Shown: positions 36,701 to 51,700 of the stretch, one piece after another
Layout of the letters: each line of letters begins with the position of its first letter
Position numbering within the stretch: the first letter of the stretch is position 1
DNA from: Stomorhina lunata
Taxonomy: Eukaryota; Arthropoda; Insecta; Diptera; Rhiniidae
Direction: 5' to 3'
Length of the DNA stretch: 64,000 nucleotides
NCBI GenBank assembly: GCA_933228675.1
Contig: OW121744.1
Span: 18,433,978 to 18,497,977 of the forward strand
Made by a program: the position numbers and the translations under genes
The notes under the pieces: generated by a model
Seen by the model: only the letters and a program-made list of their open reading frames with translations
The model's database searches: none
What the model was told of the DNA's origin: nothing

Positions 36701-39700
36701 TTTTCGATAGAAATATTTTTCTATAGAAAAATTTTCGATAGAAATATTTTTCTATAGAAAAATTTTCGATAGAAATATTTTTCTATAGAAAAATTTTCGA
36801 TAGAAATATTTTTCTATAGAAAAATTTTCGATAGAAATATTTTTCTATAGAAAAATTTTCGATAGAAATATTTTTCTATAGAAAAATTTTCGATAGAAAT
36901 ATTTTTCTATAGAAAAATTTTCGATAGAAATATTTTTCTATAGAAAAATTTTCGATAGAAATATTTTTCTATAGAAAAATTTTCGATAGAAATATTTTTC
37001 TATAGAAAAATTTTCGATAGAAATATTTTTCTATAGAAAAATTTTCGATAGAAATATTTTTCTATAGAAAAATTTTCGATAGAAATATTTTTCTTTAGAA
37101 AAATTTTCGATAGAAATATTTTTCTTTAGAAAAATTTTCGATAGAAATATTTTTTTTTAGAAAAATTTTCGATAGAAATATTTTTTTTTAGAAAAATTTT
37201 CGATAGAAAAATTTTCGATAGAAATATTTTTCTTTAAAAAAAATTTTCAAAAGAAATATTTTTCTTTAGAAAAATTTTCGATAGAAATATTTTTCTTTAC
37301 AAAAATTTTCGATAAACATATTTTTCCATTAAGAAAAAAAGTTTTTCACATCAATGAAATAACTGAAACAGAAATATTTTCCTTAATTAGACGGTCCTAC
37401 ATTGAAACTATATCAATTTATGGTTTTGTACTCAATTTCATTTTCAAGCGATTTGTTTATCTTTATCATTAGCTTTGAGCATCTTTAGACATATTCCCTC
37501 ATTCGAACGATTGCATCTGTTGCATCAATAGAAAAATGTTGCACGTTATTGCTTCATTGCTTAAGTTAACACAAGAAGATTGTTTGCATTAATGAAGATT
37601 TTTTTAAATAAAAGTTTGATATCATCAACATCCATTCATCCATCCGTCCATCCATGCCTGCTGTTATACATCAGTCTTTCTGTCTAGAAGGCTCTGTTTT
37701 TCCTTTCTTCTATTGTCTGTCGGTTTGCTGGTGTATCGGTCTGTCTGTCATTGTTCTAAACTAATAACTTAGTTGTGGTGTTGCACATGTTTCGATGATC
37801 TATTTTTAAAAACTGAACTTATTTTTTTTTTTTGAAAAAAGTATGTTTTAATTTTTATGAGTGGTTTCTTGTTTATGTTATTCCAGTGGGATTCGGGTGA
37901 GTGTGGTCGTCGGTATTTTTGGGGTACATATGCGTTTTTAAATGAAACACAAATATTGGTTTTCCTGTGATTTTTTTAACAATAGACAGAAACAATAAAA
38001 TTATATATATTTTTGGTTTAAAATTGATTTATTTAAAACTGCAGGTGAATGAATGTTTTCAAAAATATTCGAGAAGAAAGCGAAAGCCTATGAATTATGT
38101 TAAAAATTAAGAGTAAAATTTTTAATTTATAATGGGTGGTCTGACTTTATATGTTAGGGAGACTATATTTAGCAAAGTCCATGATTAATACCATGTGAAC
38201 TAAAACAATTCCAATATTAAAATCTTTTAAAATACAAAAATAGAAAAATAAGAAAAATTAATTTTTTTTAGAAAAAATTTCAAAATATATATTTTTTTTT
38301 TTTTTTTATTAAAAGATTTAGAAAAATTTTTGATACGAAATTTTTAGAAAATTTCTCGATATAAAATTTTTATAGAAAAATTGTATATAAAAAATTTGTT
38401 GATAAATTATTTTTAAAAAATTTTCGATGTAAAATTAAAAAAAAAAATTTTTTTTAATTTTACATCGAAAATTTTGCAAATTTGCAATATTAAATTTTTA
38501 TAGAAAAATTTTCAATATAAAATTTTTTAGAAAAATTTTTTATATATTTTTTTTTTCTTTTTTTTTAATTTTCGATATAAAAATTATTTTATAAAAATAT
38601 TTAATATAAAATTTTTTTCGAAAAGTTTTAAATATAAATTTTTTTGTAATAAATTTTCGATATGAAATTTTTGATCTAAAATTTTTAAGTAAAATTTTCG
38701 ATATTGAATTTTTATAGAAACATTTTCAAAATAAAATTTTTACAAAAAAATTCTCCCTTTTTTAAAATTTTTGACATAAAATTTTCAATATAAAATTATT
38801 TTTGAAAAATTTGAAATATAACATTTTTTAAAAACATTTTTGATATAAAATTTTTTTAGAAAAAATTTTTATATAATTTTTTTTTTTTTGGGGAAAATGT
38901 TTATTATTAAATTTTTATAGAAAAAATTTACATAAAAAATTTTTTTATTGAAAAATTTTCTAAAAAAAAACATTTATATCGAAAAATTTTTTTTAGAAAA
39001 TTTTTAGTTATAAAAATTTTATAAAAAATTTTTCGATATAAAAATTGTATAGAAACATTCTCGATATAAAATTTTTATAGAAAAATTTTCGTTATAAAAT
39101 GTTTATAAAAACATTTCGATATCAAATTTTTATAGAAAAATTTTCGATATTAAATTTTTATAGAAACATTTTCAAAATAAAATTTGTATAGAAAAATTCT
39201 ATTCTTTTTTTAAATTTTTGAATACAACTTTTTTAGAAAAATTTCCAATATAAAATTTTTTTTGAAAAATTTTCAATATAAAAAAATTTTTCATAGATTT
39301 TTAATATAAAATTTTTTTAGAAAAATTTTCGATATAAAAATTTTTTTTTTTTTAATTTTCAATATTTATTTTTTAAAGACAAACTTTATATAAAAAATTT
39401 TCGATATAAATTTTTTTTAGAAAATTTTTCGATATAAAATTTTATAGGAAAAATTTAGATATAAATTATTTTTTGAAAAATTTTCGGTATTGAATTTTTA
39501 TAGAAAATTTTTGATATAAAATTTTTCTAGAAAAATTTTCGATATAAATTTTTCTAGAAAAAATTTTCGATATAAATTTTTCTAGAAAAAATTTTCGATA
39601 TAAATTTTTCTAGAAAAATTTTTCGATATAGAAATTTTAAAGAACAAATTTTTCTAGAAAAAATTTTCGATGTAAAATTTTTCTAGAAAAAATTTTCAAT

Positions 39701-42700
39701 ATAAATATTTAAAAAAAAAATTCCAGAAAAAATTTTTATATAAAAAATTTTCAATATAAAATTTTTATAGAAAAATTTTCGATAAAAAAATTTGTATAGA
39801 AAAAATTTTTTATGGAAAAAATTTTCGATATAAATATTTTTAGAAAAATTTTTGATATAAAATTTTTATAGAAAAAATTTTCGATATAAAATTTTTATAG
39901 AAATTTTTTGATACAAAATTTTTTTGATATAAAATTCAATATAAACTTTTTTTATGTTATATTTTTCAAGAAAAAATTTTTGATATACAACTTTTTTATA
40001 TTTTGATACACAATTTTTGTTGACAAATTTTCGATATAAAATTTTTATGGAATAATTTTTGATATAAAATTTTTATAGTAAAATTTTCGATATTTAATTT
40101 TTAAAGACAATTTGTAGATATCAAATTTTTATAGAAAAATGTTCAATATAAAATTTTTCTAGAAAAAATGTTCGATATAAATTTTTTATTAAAAACTTTT
40201 CATATAAAATATATAGAAAAATTATTGATATAAAATTTTTATCGAAAAATTTTCAATATATAATTTTTATAGAAAAATTTTCGATATAAAATGTTTACAG
40301 AAAAATTTTCGATAAAAAATTTTTATAGAAAAAATTTTCGATATAAAATTTTTCTACAAAAATTTTAAATCAAATATTTTTCTATAGAAATTAAATTTCG
40401 AAAATTTGTCAATAAAAATTGTATTATAAAAATTTTATATCAAAATTTTTTGCAGAAAAATATATCAACATTTTTTAAAGAAAAATTTAAAATCAAAAAT
40501 TTTTTTTTGAAAACTATAACATAAAATATTAATATTGAATTTTATATCTAAAACGTTTCTATAAACATTTTATAACAAAAATTTTTTCTATAAAAATTTA
40601 TTCGAAAATTTTTTCTATAAAAATTTTTTATCGAAAATTTTTCTATAAAAATTTTTTTTACAGAAAAATTTGATATCGAAATTTTTTCTATATAAATGTT
40701 TTCTCGAAATTTTATCTTTAAAAAATTTATATCGAAAATTTTTCTTTAAAAATTCATAGAAAACAATTTTATATTGAGAAAATTTTTCATTAAAAATTTT
40801 ATACCAAAAATATTTCTACTAAAATTTTATACCAAAAATATTTCTACCAAAATTTTATATCGAAAATTTTTCTATAAAAAGTTTCTATCGAAAATCGATA
40901 TAAACTTTTTCTAAAAAAATTTTTTTATAGTTTATATAATTTTTACATAAAATTTTTAAAATGAAGTTTTTATAAAAAGTTTTCAATATAAAATTTTTAT
41001 AGAAAAATTTTCGATATAAAATTTTTATAGAAAAATTTTCGATATAAATTTTTATAGAAAAATTTTCGATATAACATTTTGATAGAAATATTTTTGGTAT
41101 AAAGAAAAATTTTCGATATAATTTTTTCTAGAATATTCTCAAATAAAATAAAAAATGTTTGATAAAAAATGTTTGTATAGAAAATTTTGGATATAAAATA
41201 ATTTTGATATAACATTTTTATAGAAATCTTTTTGATATAAAATTTTTATTAAAAAACTTTCGATATAAAATTTTTATAGAAAATTTTTTATATGAAAATT
41301 TTATATTAAAAAATTTAGTTAAAATTTTTAAATGAGATAACACATTCAAAAACTAAAATTATATAAATATTTGTCAAATGGGCTGGTCTAAAAATTTATC
41401 TAACACGAGGTTAAACGCATGATAATTGGACATAATAAAAATTTGAAAAACACTTTTTCGCATAAAATCACATTTTTTGATATAGCAAAAAAAAATCCAT
41501 AACTTCTGTCAAAATTTTAAAAGCATCCGACGACCAACGACAAAAAACCCAAAAAAAAATTAACATATTTTTGGCTAAAAGCCAAATTATTAAAAGACAC
41601 TTTGTGTTAATTTTATGTTTCCACGAAATGGCGGGTGTTCAAAATAATGGTGTATGCCTATGCATTGGACTCAAAGTTTCAAAATGTTTTGGGTTGTTAT
41701 ACCAAAATAATACTCGCGATGAAATAAAAAATGAACCAAATGACATTTTTGATGTGTTCTTTTTGGATTTAGGCGCGTTGTGACAATGTTTTTAAATACT
41801 AAATCTGACGCCAATTAAACACTTTCACACACGTTCTGCCATAAATTGTCTAGCGGCATTTTTCCCAGTAGTTTAACGAGAGGCATTGAACCCATAAAGT
41901 GTTACTTTTTTCCAGAAGAATTTGTTTGTGCAAATGGTGTCTGCTAGTTACATCATACACGCCTTGAAGACAATGAAATAGCGAGGGGTTATCTTTTATC
42001 TTCTTAAACAGCCAAATCTTCGATTAAAAGTATATCAAAAAGAAATAAATAAGTAGCCGAAGTAAAAGTAATTAGTCAATCGTTCTGACCAGGTCTAGTG
42101 TTTGCCTATCCAGAGTCCCAAACGATCTCCCCAACTGCTGGGTTCTTTTTCAATTCTTTTAAGGTGTCGCAAACTGTTGGAGCGATCGAGAGAGATTGGC
42201 ACACACAAAAACGCATTCACACACTAGCACAGACAAATGTCATTATGTCTGATATTTTTAAAAAATTCAAAATTTCACAAAAATTCAAATATCAACATAA
42301 ATTTTGAAATCAAAAGAAATTAAATGAATTAGCTTATTTTTATTTAATGAACGAGAAGAATAGACATTTTTGAAAATATATTTTTATTTTTAGTGGAAAT
42401 TTAAATTTAAACATAACAACAAAACGAGAGAAACGAAATTAAAAAAAAATCTAGACAAATTTTAATAAAAATATTTGTCATGATCAAGTGAAAAATGAAT
42501 ATAAAAAAAAGTGATTTTATATAAAAAAAAAACTTTCTGTGAAAAATTTTTTTGTATGGAAAGTTTTTCATTAGAACGCTTTTTCTGAAAACTTCCTTGT
42601 AAAAATATTTATTAACAAAAAATTTGTATACCAAAAAATTTTCTATAAGCAATTTTTATACCAAATATTTTTCTTTAAAAATTTTTATATCGAAAAATTT

Positions 42701-45700
42701 TCTATATAAAATTTTTATACCGAAAAATTTTCTATATAAAATTTTTATACCGAAAAATTTTCTATATAAAATTTTTATACCGAAAAATTTCTATATAAAA
42801 TTTTTATACCAAAAAATTTTCTATATAAAATTTTTATACCGAAAAATTTTCTATATAAAATTTTTATACCGAAAAATTTTCTATATAAAATTTTTATACC
42901 GAAAAATTTTCTATATAAAATTTTTATACCGAAAAATTTTCTATATAAAATTTTTATACCGAAAAATTTTCTATATAAAATTTTTATACCGAAAAATTTT
43001 CTATATATATATTCCGGAAGGAAAATTTTTTGGGAGGTATCCCAAATTTTTAAACCGAAAAATTTTCTATATAAAATTTTTATACCGAAAAATTTTCTAT
43101 ATAAAATTTTTATACCGAAAAATTTTCTATATAAAATTTTTATACCGAGAATTTTCTATATAAATTTTTTATACCGAAAAATTTTCTATATAAATTTTTT
43201 ATACCGAAAAATTTTCTATATAAATTTTTTATACCGAAAAATTTTCTATATAAAATTTTTATACCGAAAAATTTTCTATATAAAATTTTTATACCGAAAA
43301 ATTTTCTATATAAAATTTTTATACCGAAAAATTTTCTATATAAAATTTTTATACCGAAAAATTTTCTATATAAAATTTTTATACCGAAAAATTTTCTATA
43401 TAAAATTTTTATACCGAAAAATTTTCTATATAAAATTTTTATAAGGAAAAATTTTCTATATAAAATTTTTATACCGAAAAATTTTCTATATAAAATTTGT
43501 ATACCGAAAAATTTTCTATATAAAATTTTTATACCGAAAAATTTTCTATATAAAATTTTTATACCGAAAAATTTTCTATATAAAATTTTTATACCGAAAA
43601 ATTTTCTATATAAAATTTTTATACCGAAAAATTTTCTATATAAAATTTTTATACCGAAAAATTTTCTATATAAAATTTTTATACCGAAAAATTTTCTATA
43701 TAAAATTTTTATACCAAAAAATTTTCTATATAAAATTTTTATACCGAAAAATTTTCTATATAAAATTTTTATACCGAAAAATTTTCTATATAAAATTTTT
43801 ATACCGAAAAATTTTCTATATATATATTCCGGAAAGAAATTTTTTTGGGAGGTACCCCAAATTTTTAAACGATTTTATTTAATTTTAATAGGTTTTTTTC
43901 TTATAGCAAACAAAACAATATTTTTTTCCAAGTTTCATTGAAAATTTGTAGACTTTACTTAAATTTTTTAAAAGAATAGGCTTTACAAGAGAAATTTTAG
44001 CTAAAATTGGGTATTTTCACGATATTCTTTATATAATTTATATAATTTGGAATATAGGTTTACAATCATCGATTAACAATGGTAAATCTTTGGCATTTTC
44101 GATGTTTTATGAATTTTTCAAAAACTAAAATTTTTTCGATTTTGCCTAAAACCAAAAATTTTTTGACATTGCATTATAAATAACTCCAAAACTGTTGATT
44201 ATACAAAAAACTTTTGTTAGCACGTTTTAAGGGCAATTTTGTTCTTAATACATTGATGTATTTTTCGATAAAGTTGGATAAGTCGTTTTTAAGAAATGGT
44301 AAAAAAATTAGAACAATCACTTCAAAAATTCAAAATTTTTGAAAAAAAAAATCGATGAAAAAATGTGTTTTTTTTCATGAGACCCACAAAAAAGATAATT
44401 CATCTAAAATGAAATTTTGGCAATTGTATGTTTGTTTGTGCGTTTATGTGTTTTTATTGTTCTATATCCACTTTAATTTCACTTTTGGCAGAAAAAAAAT
44501 GTATGGAGTCCAATATCTTTATACTATAGAGTCTTTGCTGTCATAAAGACGAAATGTGAATAACTTTTTGAAGATCTCAAATTATTATGTATAAAATATG
44601 TTATCAATTTATAATTTATTTGCTCACAATCTTATCAAATACAATGAATAATTGTTGAAAAAAAATCGGAATCAGTAAAAGTAAATATATCGCAGGCTTA
44701 GCATGCAAAGGCTCTAAGTCCATATACATATTTAAATTTTAGAGGGGAGACAAAATTTTTCGGGGAAGACAAAAAACTATCAAACGGTGTCTGTCTGTCC
44801 TTTGACATTTTGTATACTTTTATCTAAAATTGGTATTTTTTTCAATGTGTGGTTCTAAACTTTTAGAATCTATTTTTTAGAAATATTTTTATCAAAAACT
44901 TTTCTATAAATTTTTTTTTTATCAAAAAATTTTCTGTAGATTTTTTTTTTATCAAAAATGTTTTAGAAAATTTTTTTATCAAAAATTTTTCTTTACAAAA
45001 TTTTTTTTATCAAAAATTTTTCTATAGAAATTTTTGTGATAAAAAATTTTTCTATAGAAAATTTTTTGATAAAATTTTTCTGTACAAAATTTTTTGATAA
45101 AATTTTTCTGTACAAAATTTTCTATACAAAATTTTTCGATAAAAAATGTTTCTCAAAAAATAACAAAATTGTCGGGATGTAAATATTATTCAAAAAGAAT
45201 GACTATTCGCATTTGATCCCAAATCTGTTACATTTATTTACTAATGTAAAAGACCAATTTATTGATAAAAAGCCAAAAATTGTTGGCGGAGAAACCAAAA
45301 TTCCTCGACGCGTTTCAATGGTTGGTTAGGCTATCTCTTTAGGAGGATTATCCCCAATTTAGACAGATCGAAAACCTCACATTATTACTTATTTTACAAA
45401 CCAAAAGTAAAAGCGTAGATCATCGACTGAACAAAACACAAACAATTTTCAGTTTTCATCTTCCTTCAAGGAAGATGCAGTTTTAAATCTTCCTTCAAAA
45501 CCTTCAAAACTTTTTTTTATTAAAAATTTTTCTATACAAAATTTTTTGATAAAAAATTTTTCTTTAGAAAAATTTTTTTATAAAAATTTTTCTATAGAAA
45601 TTTTTAAATAGAAAATTTTTTAGCAAAAATTTTTCCATAGAAAATATTTTCTAACAAATTTAAAAATCTTAAACTTTTTAATATTAGAATTTATTTCTGT

Positions 45701-48700
45701 TTCGAAAAAAATGTATCCATTAGGTTATATTTGTTTCAAATTATCAAAAACTTTTCTATAAAATTTTTCTATAGAAATTTTTAAATAGAAAATTTTTTAT
45801 CAAAAATTTTTCTATAGAAAATTTTTTTTATCAAAAATTTTTCAATAGAAATTTTTTTTTATCAAAAATTTTTCTATAGAAAATTTTTTTTATCAAAAAT
45901 TTTTCTATAGAAATTTTTTTATCAAAAATTTATCTGTCTGTCTGTCTGCCTATCTGTCTGGCCATCTGCACGATAGGGCCATAACGAAAGAAGGTAGATC
46001 AAATTTGGCATAAATATTTTCCACAAGAAACAAGTAACTTTGGTATTGAAATTGCACGAAATCGGTTAACATTTCACCATAGCTCTTGTATAACCTCACC
46101 TAGACTAATCGCTTATTTGCTAATCAATGACAAATTATAACAGGTATGATAGACAAAATAGACGTTGAAGCTTTGTATAGATTAAAGTACATCGACTTAG
46201 AGCCTTGGCTTGTTAAGCCAGCGATATTAAATACACAAGCAAATAAAAAATATTTGCATTAAATTTTTTTTTTTGTTTTATTTCAAGAAAAAAAAATGAA
46301 AGTGCAGTCCATCGTCGTCAGTTTTCTTTCCTAGTGCCGCTTGTTCCGTTTATATTGATGACTTCTGAAATCGTCTATATAAAATGATTTCAATGAGAAT
46401 CTTTGTGTTTACTTTAAAATGTGGATGAATGTAAATAAAACAAGGAAAAAAGTGCTATAGTCGGTCAAGCCCGACCATACGATACCCTTCACCACTAAGA
46501 TCAAAGGTGTTATTTTTCCTGTATAAAGACAAATATTTGCTAAATTTTGACACCATACAAACATTTTCTCGAAATTTATATATTTAAGCTGTTTCCGTCA
46601 TTTGGACTTATATGAGAGCAAGGGTCAAATGTGGACCGATTATCTTGAAACTTGGCAAATTGATTAAATTTGTTACAAAAATTATGTGTGCAAAATTTCA
46701 TTATCTTCAGATTTACGAGTTTTAGTAATTTTTGTCTCATTTAGTACGTTTTTAAAGAAGAATTTGTATGGGAGCTATGATCAAACGAAATTCGGTACAG
46801 TGATTTTAGTTTACATAAGCAGTATTTGTTTTAAATTTCATGAAAAAATATTGATATTTGTGGCCAATATATCAATTCCGGGAAGTGGGACCTATTGGAG
46901 GTACCACAAATAATGGACCAATTTTGACGAATTTCAATAGCCATGGTCCCATTATCAAAAAAATTATCTGTGCCAAATTTCATAAAATTATCTTTACAAT
47001 TGCGACCTGTAGTTTGATTACAAGGTTTATATGGGGGTCCAGCCAGCCAGCCAGACGGACGGACATCGCTAAATCGACTTAAAAAGTGATTCAAAGCCTA
47101 TTGGTATACTAAAAGGTGGGTCTAAGACAAATATTTCTATGCGTTACATACATCAGCACAAACTTATAATACCCTTTCCACCTATGGTTGTGAAGGGTAT
47201 AATGAATGATTTTAGTTTTTATACCCTTCACCACCATAGGTGGAAAGGGTATTATAAGTTTGTGCTGATGTTTGTAACGCATAGAAATATTTTAGTATAC
47301 CAATAGGCTTAGAATCACTTTCTGAGTCGATTTAGCGATGTCCGTCCGTCCGTCCGTCTGGCTGGTTGGACCCCCATGTAAACCTTGTAATCAAACTACA
47401 GGTCGCAATTCTAAAGATAATTTGATGAAATTTGGCACAGATCATTTTTTTGATAATGGGACCATGGCTATTGAAATTGGTCAAAATTGGTCCATTATTT
47501 ATGGTACCTCCCATAGGTCCCACTTCCCGGAATTGCTATATTGGCCACGAATATCAATATTTTTTCATGAAATTTAAAACAAATACTGCTTATGTCAACT
47601 AAAATCACTGTACCAAATTTTGTTGAAATCGGTCCACATTTGACCATAGCTCCCATACAAACTCTTCTTTAAAAACGCACTAAATGAGACAAAAGATCAC
47701 TAAAACGCTCGTAAATCTAAAGATAATGGAAATTTTGAGTCTATTTTTTGCATACATAATTTTTGTTACAACTGTAATTAATCTGCCAAATTTCGAGATA
47801 ATCGGTCCACATTTGACCCTAGCTCTCATATAAGTCCAAATGACGGAAACAGGTTGAATATATAAGTTTTGAGAAAATGTTTGTATGATGGCAAAATTTA
47901 GCAAATATTTGTCTTTACACACGAAAAATAACACCTTTGACCTTAGTGGTGAAGGGTATCGTATGGTCGGCTTGACCGACTATAGCGCTTTCTTACTTGT
48001 TTTCTTTTTTTTTCTTCTTCTGAATTTGTTTACGCACAATTTTGTTCTAGTTTTTGATATTTTTGTAATTTCCCTTATAAACCACTAATCTCAATTATTG
48101 TATAAATTTAATTTTATAAACAATTTGTATATAGTTTGTTTGTCTTAACTGAAATAAACTGCAATTATTTGAATAAACAATAAGAAAAACGAAAAAAAAG
48201 GTTTAATGATCTACAAATGAGATTGTTTAAATATTTTTTCCTGATGGTCTTTATATACTCGTACTTATTCGTACAAAGAATAGCCCGATTAAGAAGGAAT
48301 TTTGTATTAAAGAAACATTCACATTTGTCTACAAAACATCACGTGAATTTATTTAATTTTTTCTACTTTAATCTGTTTATAGAGTGCGAATTGATGTGAT
48401 ACTCTAGCACTTATTAATAGGTCCAAATCAATAGAAAAAATGGGTTAACGAAATTGAGGTTGCTTAAATACTTATATAGAAGAGTTTTTCAAGTATTTGA
48501 ATATTTAGTAAGAAAATAAACATTTAAATTTGTTTTTGTAGATTACACTAGTGCACAATGTTCAAATTATTGTATTACACTTGACCATTTTAGTTTTTTC
48601 GAATGAATTTAAAAAAAAAAATATTTTTTCAGTTTTTCACAAAAAAATTTTACATTGCGTTGTATATAACTCCAAAACCGTTGATCACACAAAAAACTTG

Positions 48701-51700
48701 TGTTATCACGTCTTTGAGGCAATTTAGTTCCTTATCTTTTGATGTATTTTTCAATAAAATTGTGCAAATAGTTTCCAAGATATGTTAGACTAACTAAGAC
48801 TACCTCTTCAAAAATCCCAAATTTTACGAAACAAAGTGAAACAAATCGATAAATAAATTATAAATTTCGGTTTGTTTTTTATATTTAGGGGACATATACA
48901 AAATTATTTAAATTTTTAATTTGGCTGTTGACCTGTGTTAGAGTAAGTGCTGGTAATGTGGTATATTCTCATTTCAGAGCTTAAATGTAACCTAGGGCTT
49001 TTTTCTGTAGTGATGAAAAGAAACTATATTAAGGAAGGCTTTACATAAGGAGTGTTCTAAAAAAATATGCATTTACTATTTTAGACAAAATTTATCCATA
49101 GTGCAAGAAATAATTTATTTTTTGATCAAGTTAGTTTCTATAGATATGTCAGACACTATTATTTTAGAAATTATTAATATTCAATAGTTATTTCAATCAA
49201 AATGGACTGCGAAAAAAAAGTTCGTGAAAATATAATTAAAACTTTTCAAAAAAATCCGTCATGGACTTTTAAAAAAATAGCTAAAAATTTGAAAGTTGAC
49301 CCTCGAACGGTTTCTAATGCCATCAGACGGTATAAGGAAAACCTGAGCATGGAGCATGAGCATGGATCAGGGAGGAAAAAAGGTCCTACAGATATTGGTA
49401 AGGCAAAAGAAGTCGAGCGACTCTTTCGAAGAGCGCCTAACACTTCTTTAAGAAAAGCAGCTCGTACGGTGAAATGTTCTACGAATTTTGCACATAGAGT
49501 CAAAGCTTATGCTGGACTGAAGACATACAAAGTCCAAAAGGTTCCAGATCGCAATGCTATAAAGAACTTAGAAGCAAAAAAACGAGCGAAAAAATTGAAG
49601 TCTGATTTTATAAAAAAATACACCTGTTGTGTGATGGATGATAAAACATACATACTGGCAGACTTTTCTCAACTTCCTGGTCAAGATTTTTATGTTGCTG
49701 ATAAACGGGGCAATGTTCGGCAAGAGTTTCGCACAAAAAAACAAACAAAATTCCCTAAGAAGTTTCTCGTGGGGCAAGCTATTTGCAGTTGTGGCAAAAG
49801 AAGTAAAGTATTTGTGGCATCTGGCACAATAAACACAGAAATTTATATAAAGGAGTGCCTACAAAAACGGTTGTTACCCTTTTTAAGAGAGCATAGAGTG
49901 ACTACATTTTTTTGGCCCGATTTGGCATCATGCCATTATGGAAAAAAGGCACTTGAGTGGTACTCAAAGAATAATGTCATTTTTGTACCACGAGAGGCAA
50001 ATCCACCTAACTGTCCAGAACTTCGGCCTGTGGAAAGGTATTGTGCTCTGGTAAAAAAGGAATTGAAGAACACAGGAAAGATTTCCAAGAACATGTCCGA
50101 TTTTAAGCGCAGGTGAAACACATGCTCCAAAAAGGTATCAGAAGCAACTGTAAAATCTTTAATGGGAGGGTTTCCGAAAAAAGTCGATAATTTTGCAAAA
50201 CCCGAGTACTAAGTAAACATTTTAATGCTAAATGATTTTGTATAATATGTCATTATATTTGCGTATTTTGTAGAGTTTTTATATTAAAAGGTTTGATTTT
50301 TATTTAAGAAAATCCAACTACAAATTTTATTTAGAGCACTCTTTAGCAAATGTTTTCTAAAGGAAAGCTTTCAATAGCGACTGCTTTCTACAAGAGATCT
50401 TTCGATATTAAAAGTTCTTCGTAGGAAAGCTTTCGATATTGTTCTATAGGATAGCTTTCATTATTAAAAAATTTGACTTCGAATGTTTTCTATATACATG
50501 AAATCTTTCGATATTCAAAGTTTTATGAAAGAATTCAAAAGTTTTCTTTAGAAAATCTTTCCATACCGAAAGTTCATTATTAGGAAGCATTTCGAAATCG
50601 GAAGATTTATATACCGGTATGTGCTTGAAATCGAGCGTTTTCAAATCGTTCGATTTCTGATATATTTTTTATATAATTTCCCCTATTTCCACAAAAAAAT
50701 TCAAACCAAATAAAAGATAAGATATCAGTCAAAAGCCGTAAAGACCAAATTTTCATTTGTTTTAGGGAACTAACCGATAATTATCTCAAAAATATATCAG
50801 AAATCGAACGATTTGAAAAAGCTCGTTTTCCAGCACATTCCGGATAGTAAATCTTTAGATATAAACATTTTAATATTGGAAAGCTCTTGATATGGAATGT
50901 TTTTAGTAGAAAGCTTTAGATATCAAAAGTAACCTTCCGGAAATCTGTTGATATTAAACATTTTTCAATCCAAAATATTTTGACGACAAAAGTTTTATAC
51001 AAGAAATCTTTTGATATCGAAAGTTTCCTATAGAAAATCCTTCAATTTCGAAGGTTTATTATAGGAAACCTTTCGACATAAAAAGTTTTTTAAAGAAAAT
51101 CTTTTTTTTCGAAAAGCTTTTGATATGAACTGTTTTTCGTTGAAAGCATTTATATAAAAAAGAAATCTTTAGGAAAGCTTTGATATTTAAAGTTTTTTAT
51201 TGGAAAGTTATACAGGTATGTGATGGAAAACAATCGTTTTCAAATCGATCGATTTTAGATATATTTTTGAGATAATTTTCGGCTATTTTCCCAAAAAATT
51301 CAAACCAAATGAAAGATAAAATATCAGTCAAAAGGGTTAAAGCCAAAATTTTCATTTTTTTGGGGGGAATAACCGAAAATTAGCTAAAAAATATGTCTGA
51401 AATCGATCGATTTGAAAACGAAAAATGTCCATCACATACCTGATATATAAGAAATCTATCGACATCGAATGTTTATTATAGGAATCCTTTTAACGTCGAA
51501 AGTTTTATATAGGAATTTTTAATATAAACATTTTTTTTATAAAGCTTTAGATATTAAAGTTATAGGAAAAGCTTTTGATATTGAACTTTTTTCTATAGGA
51601 AAGTTTAATTATATAAAAAGTTTTTTACCTGAAATATTTTGACGACAAATGTTCTATTTATTTAAGAAATCTTTCGATATAGAATGTTTATTACAGAAAT

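Noticed and set aside
33595..37325. Regular short repeats that could recall a CRISPR array
   Set aside because: No unique spacers, eukaryotic context and no cas genes; this is satellite DNA.
41571..41783. 70-codon ORF with Cys residues
   Set aside because: No family pattern, no Kozak context or neighbouring exon; located in unclassified intron sequence.
46831..47577. ORFs with [24 protein letters not shown] peptides
   Set aside because: They occur in several copies and both strands of the TAGTCGG dispersed repeat, are short and differ by frame between copies; no sign of coding constraint. Same for 13658-13976, 18574-18952 and 53267-53596.
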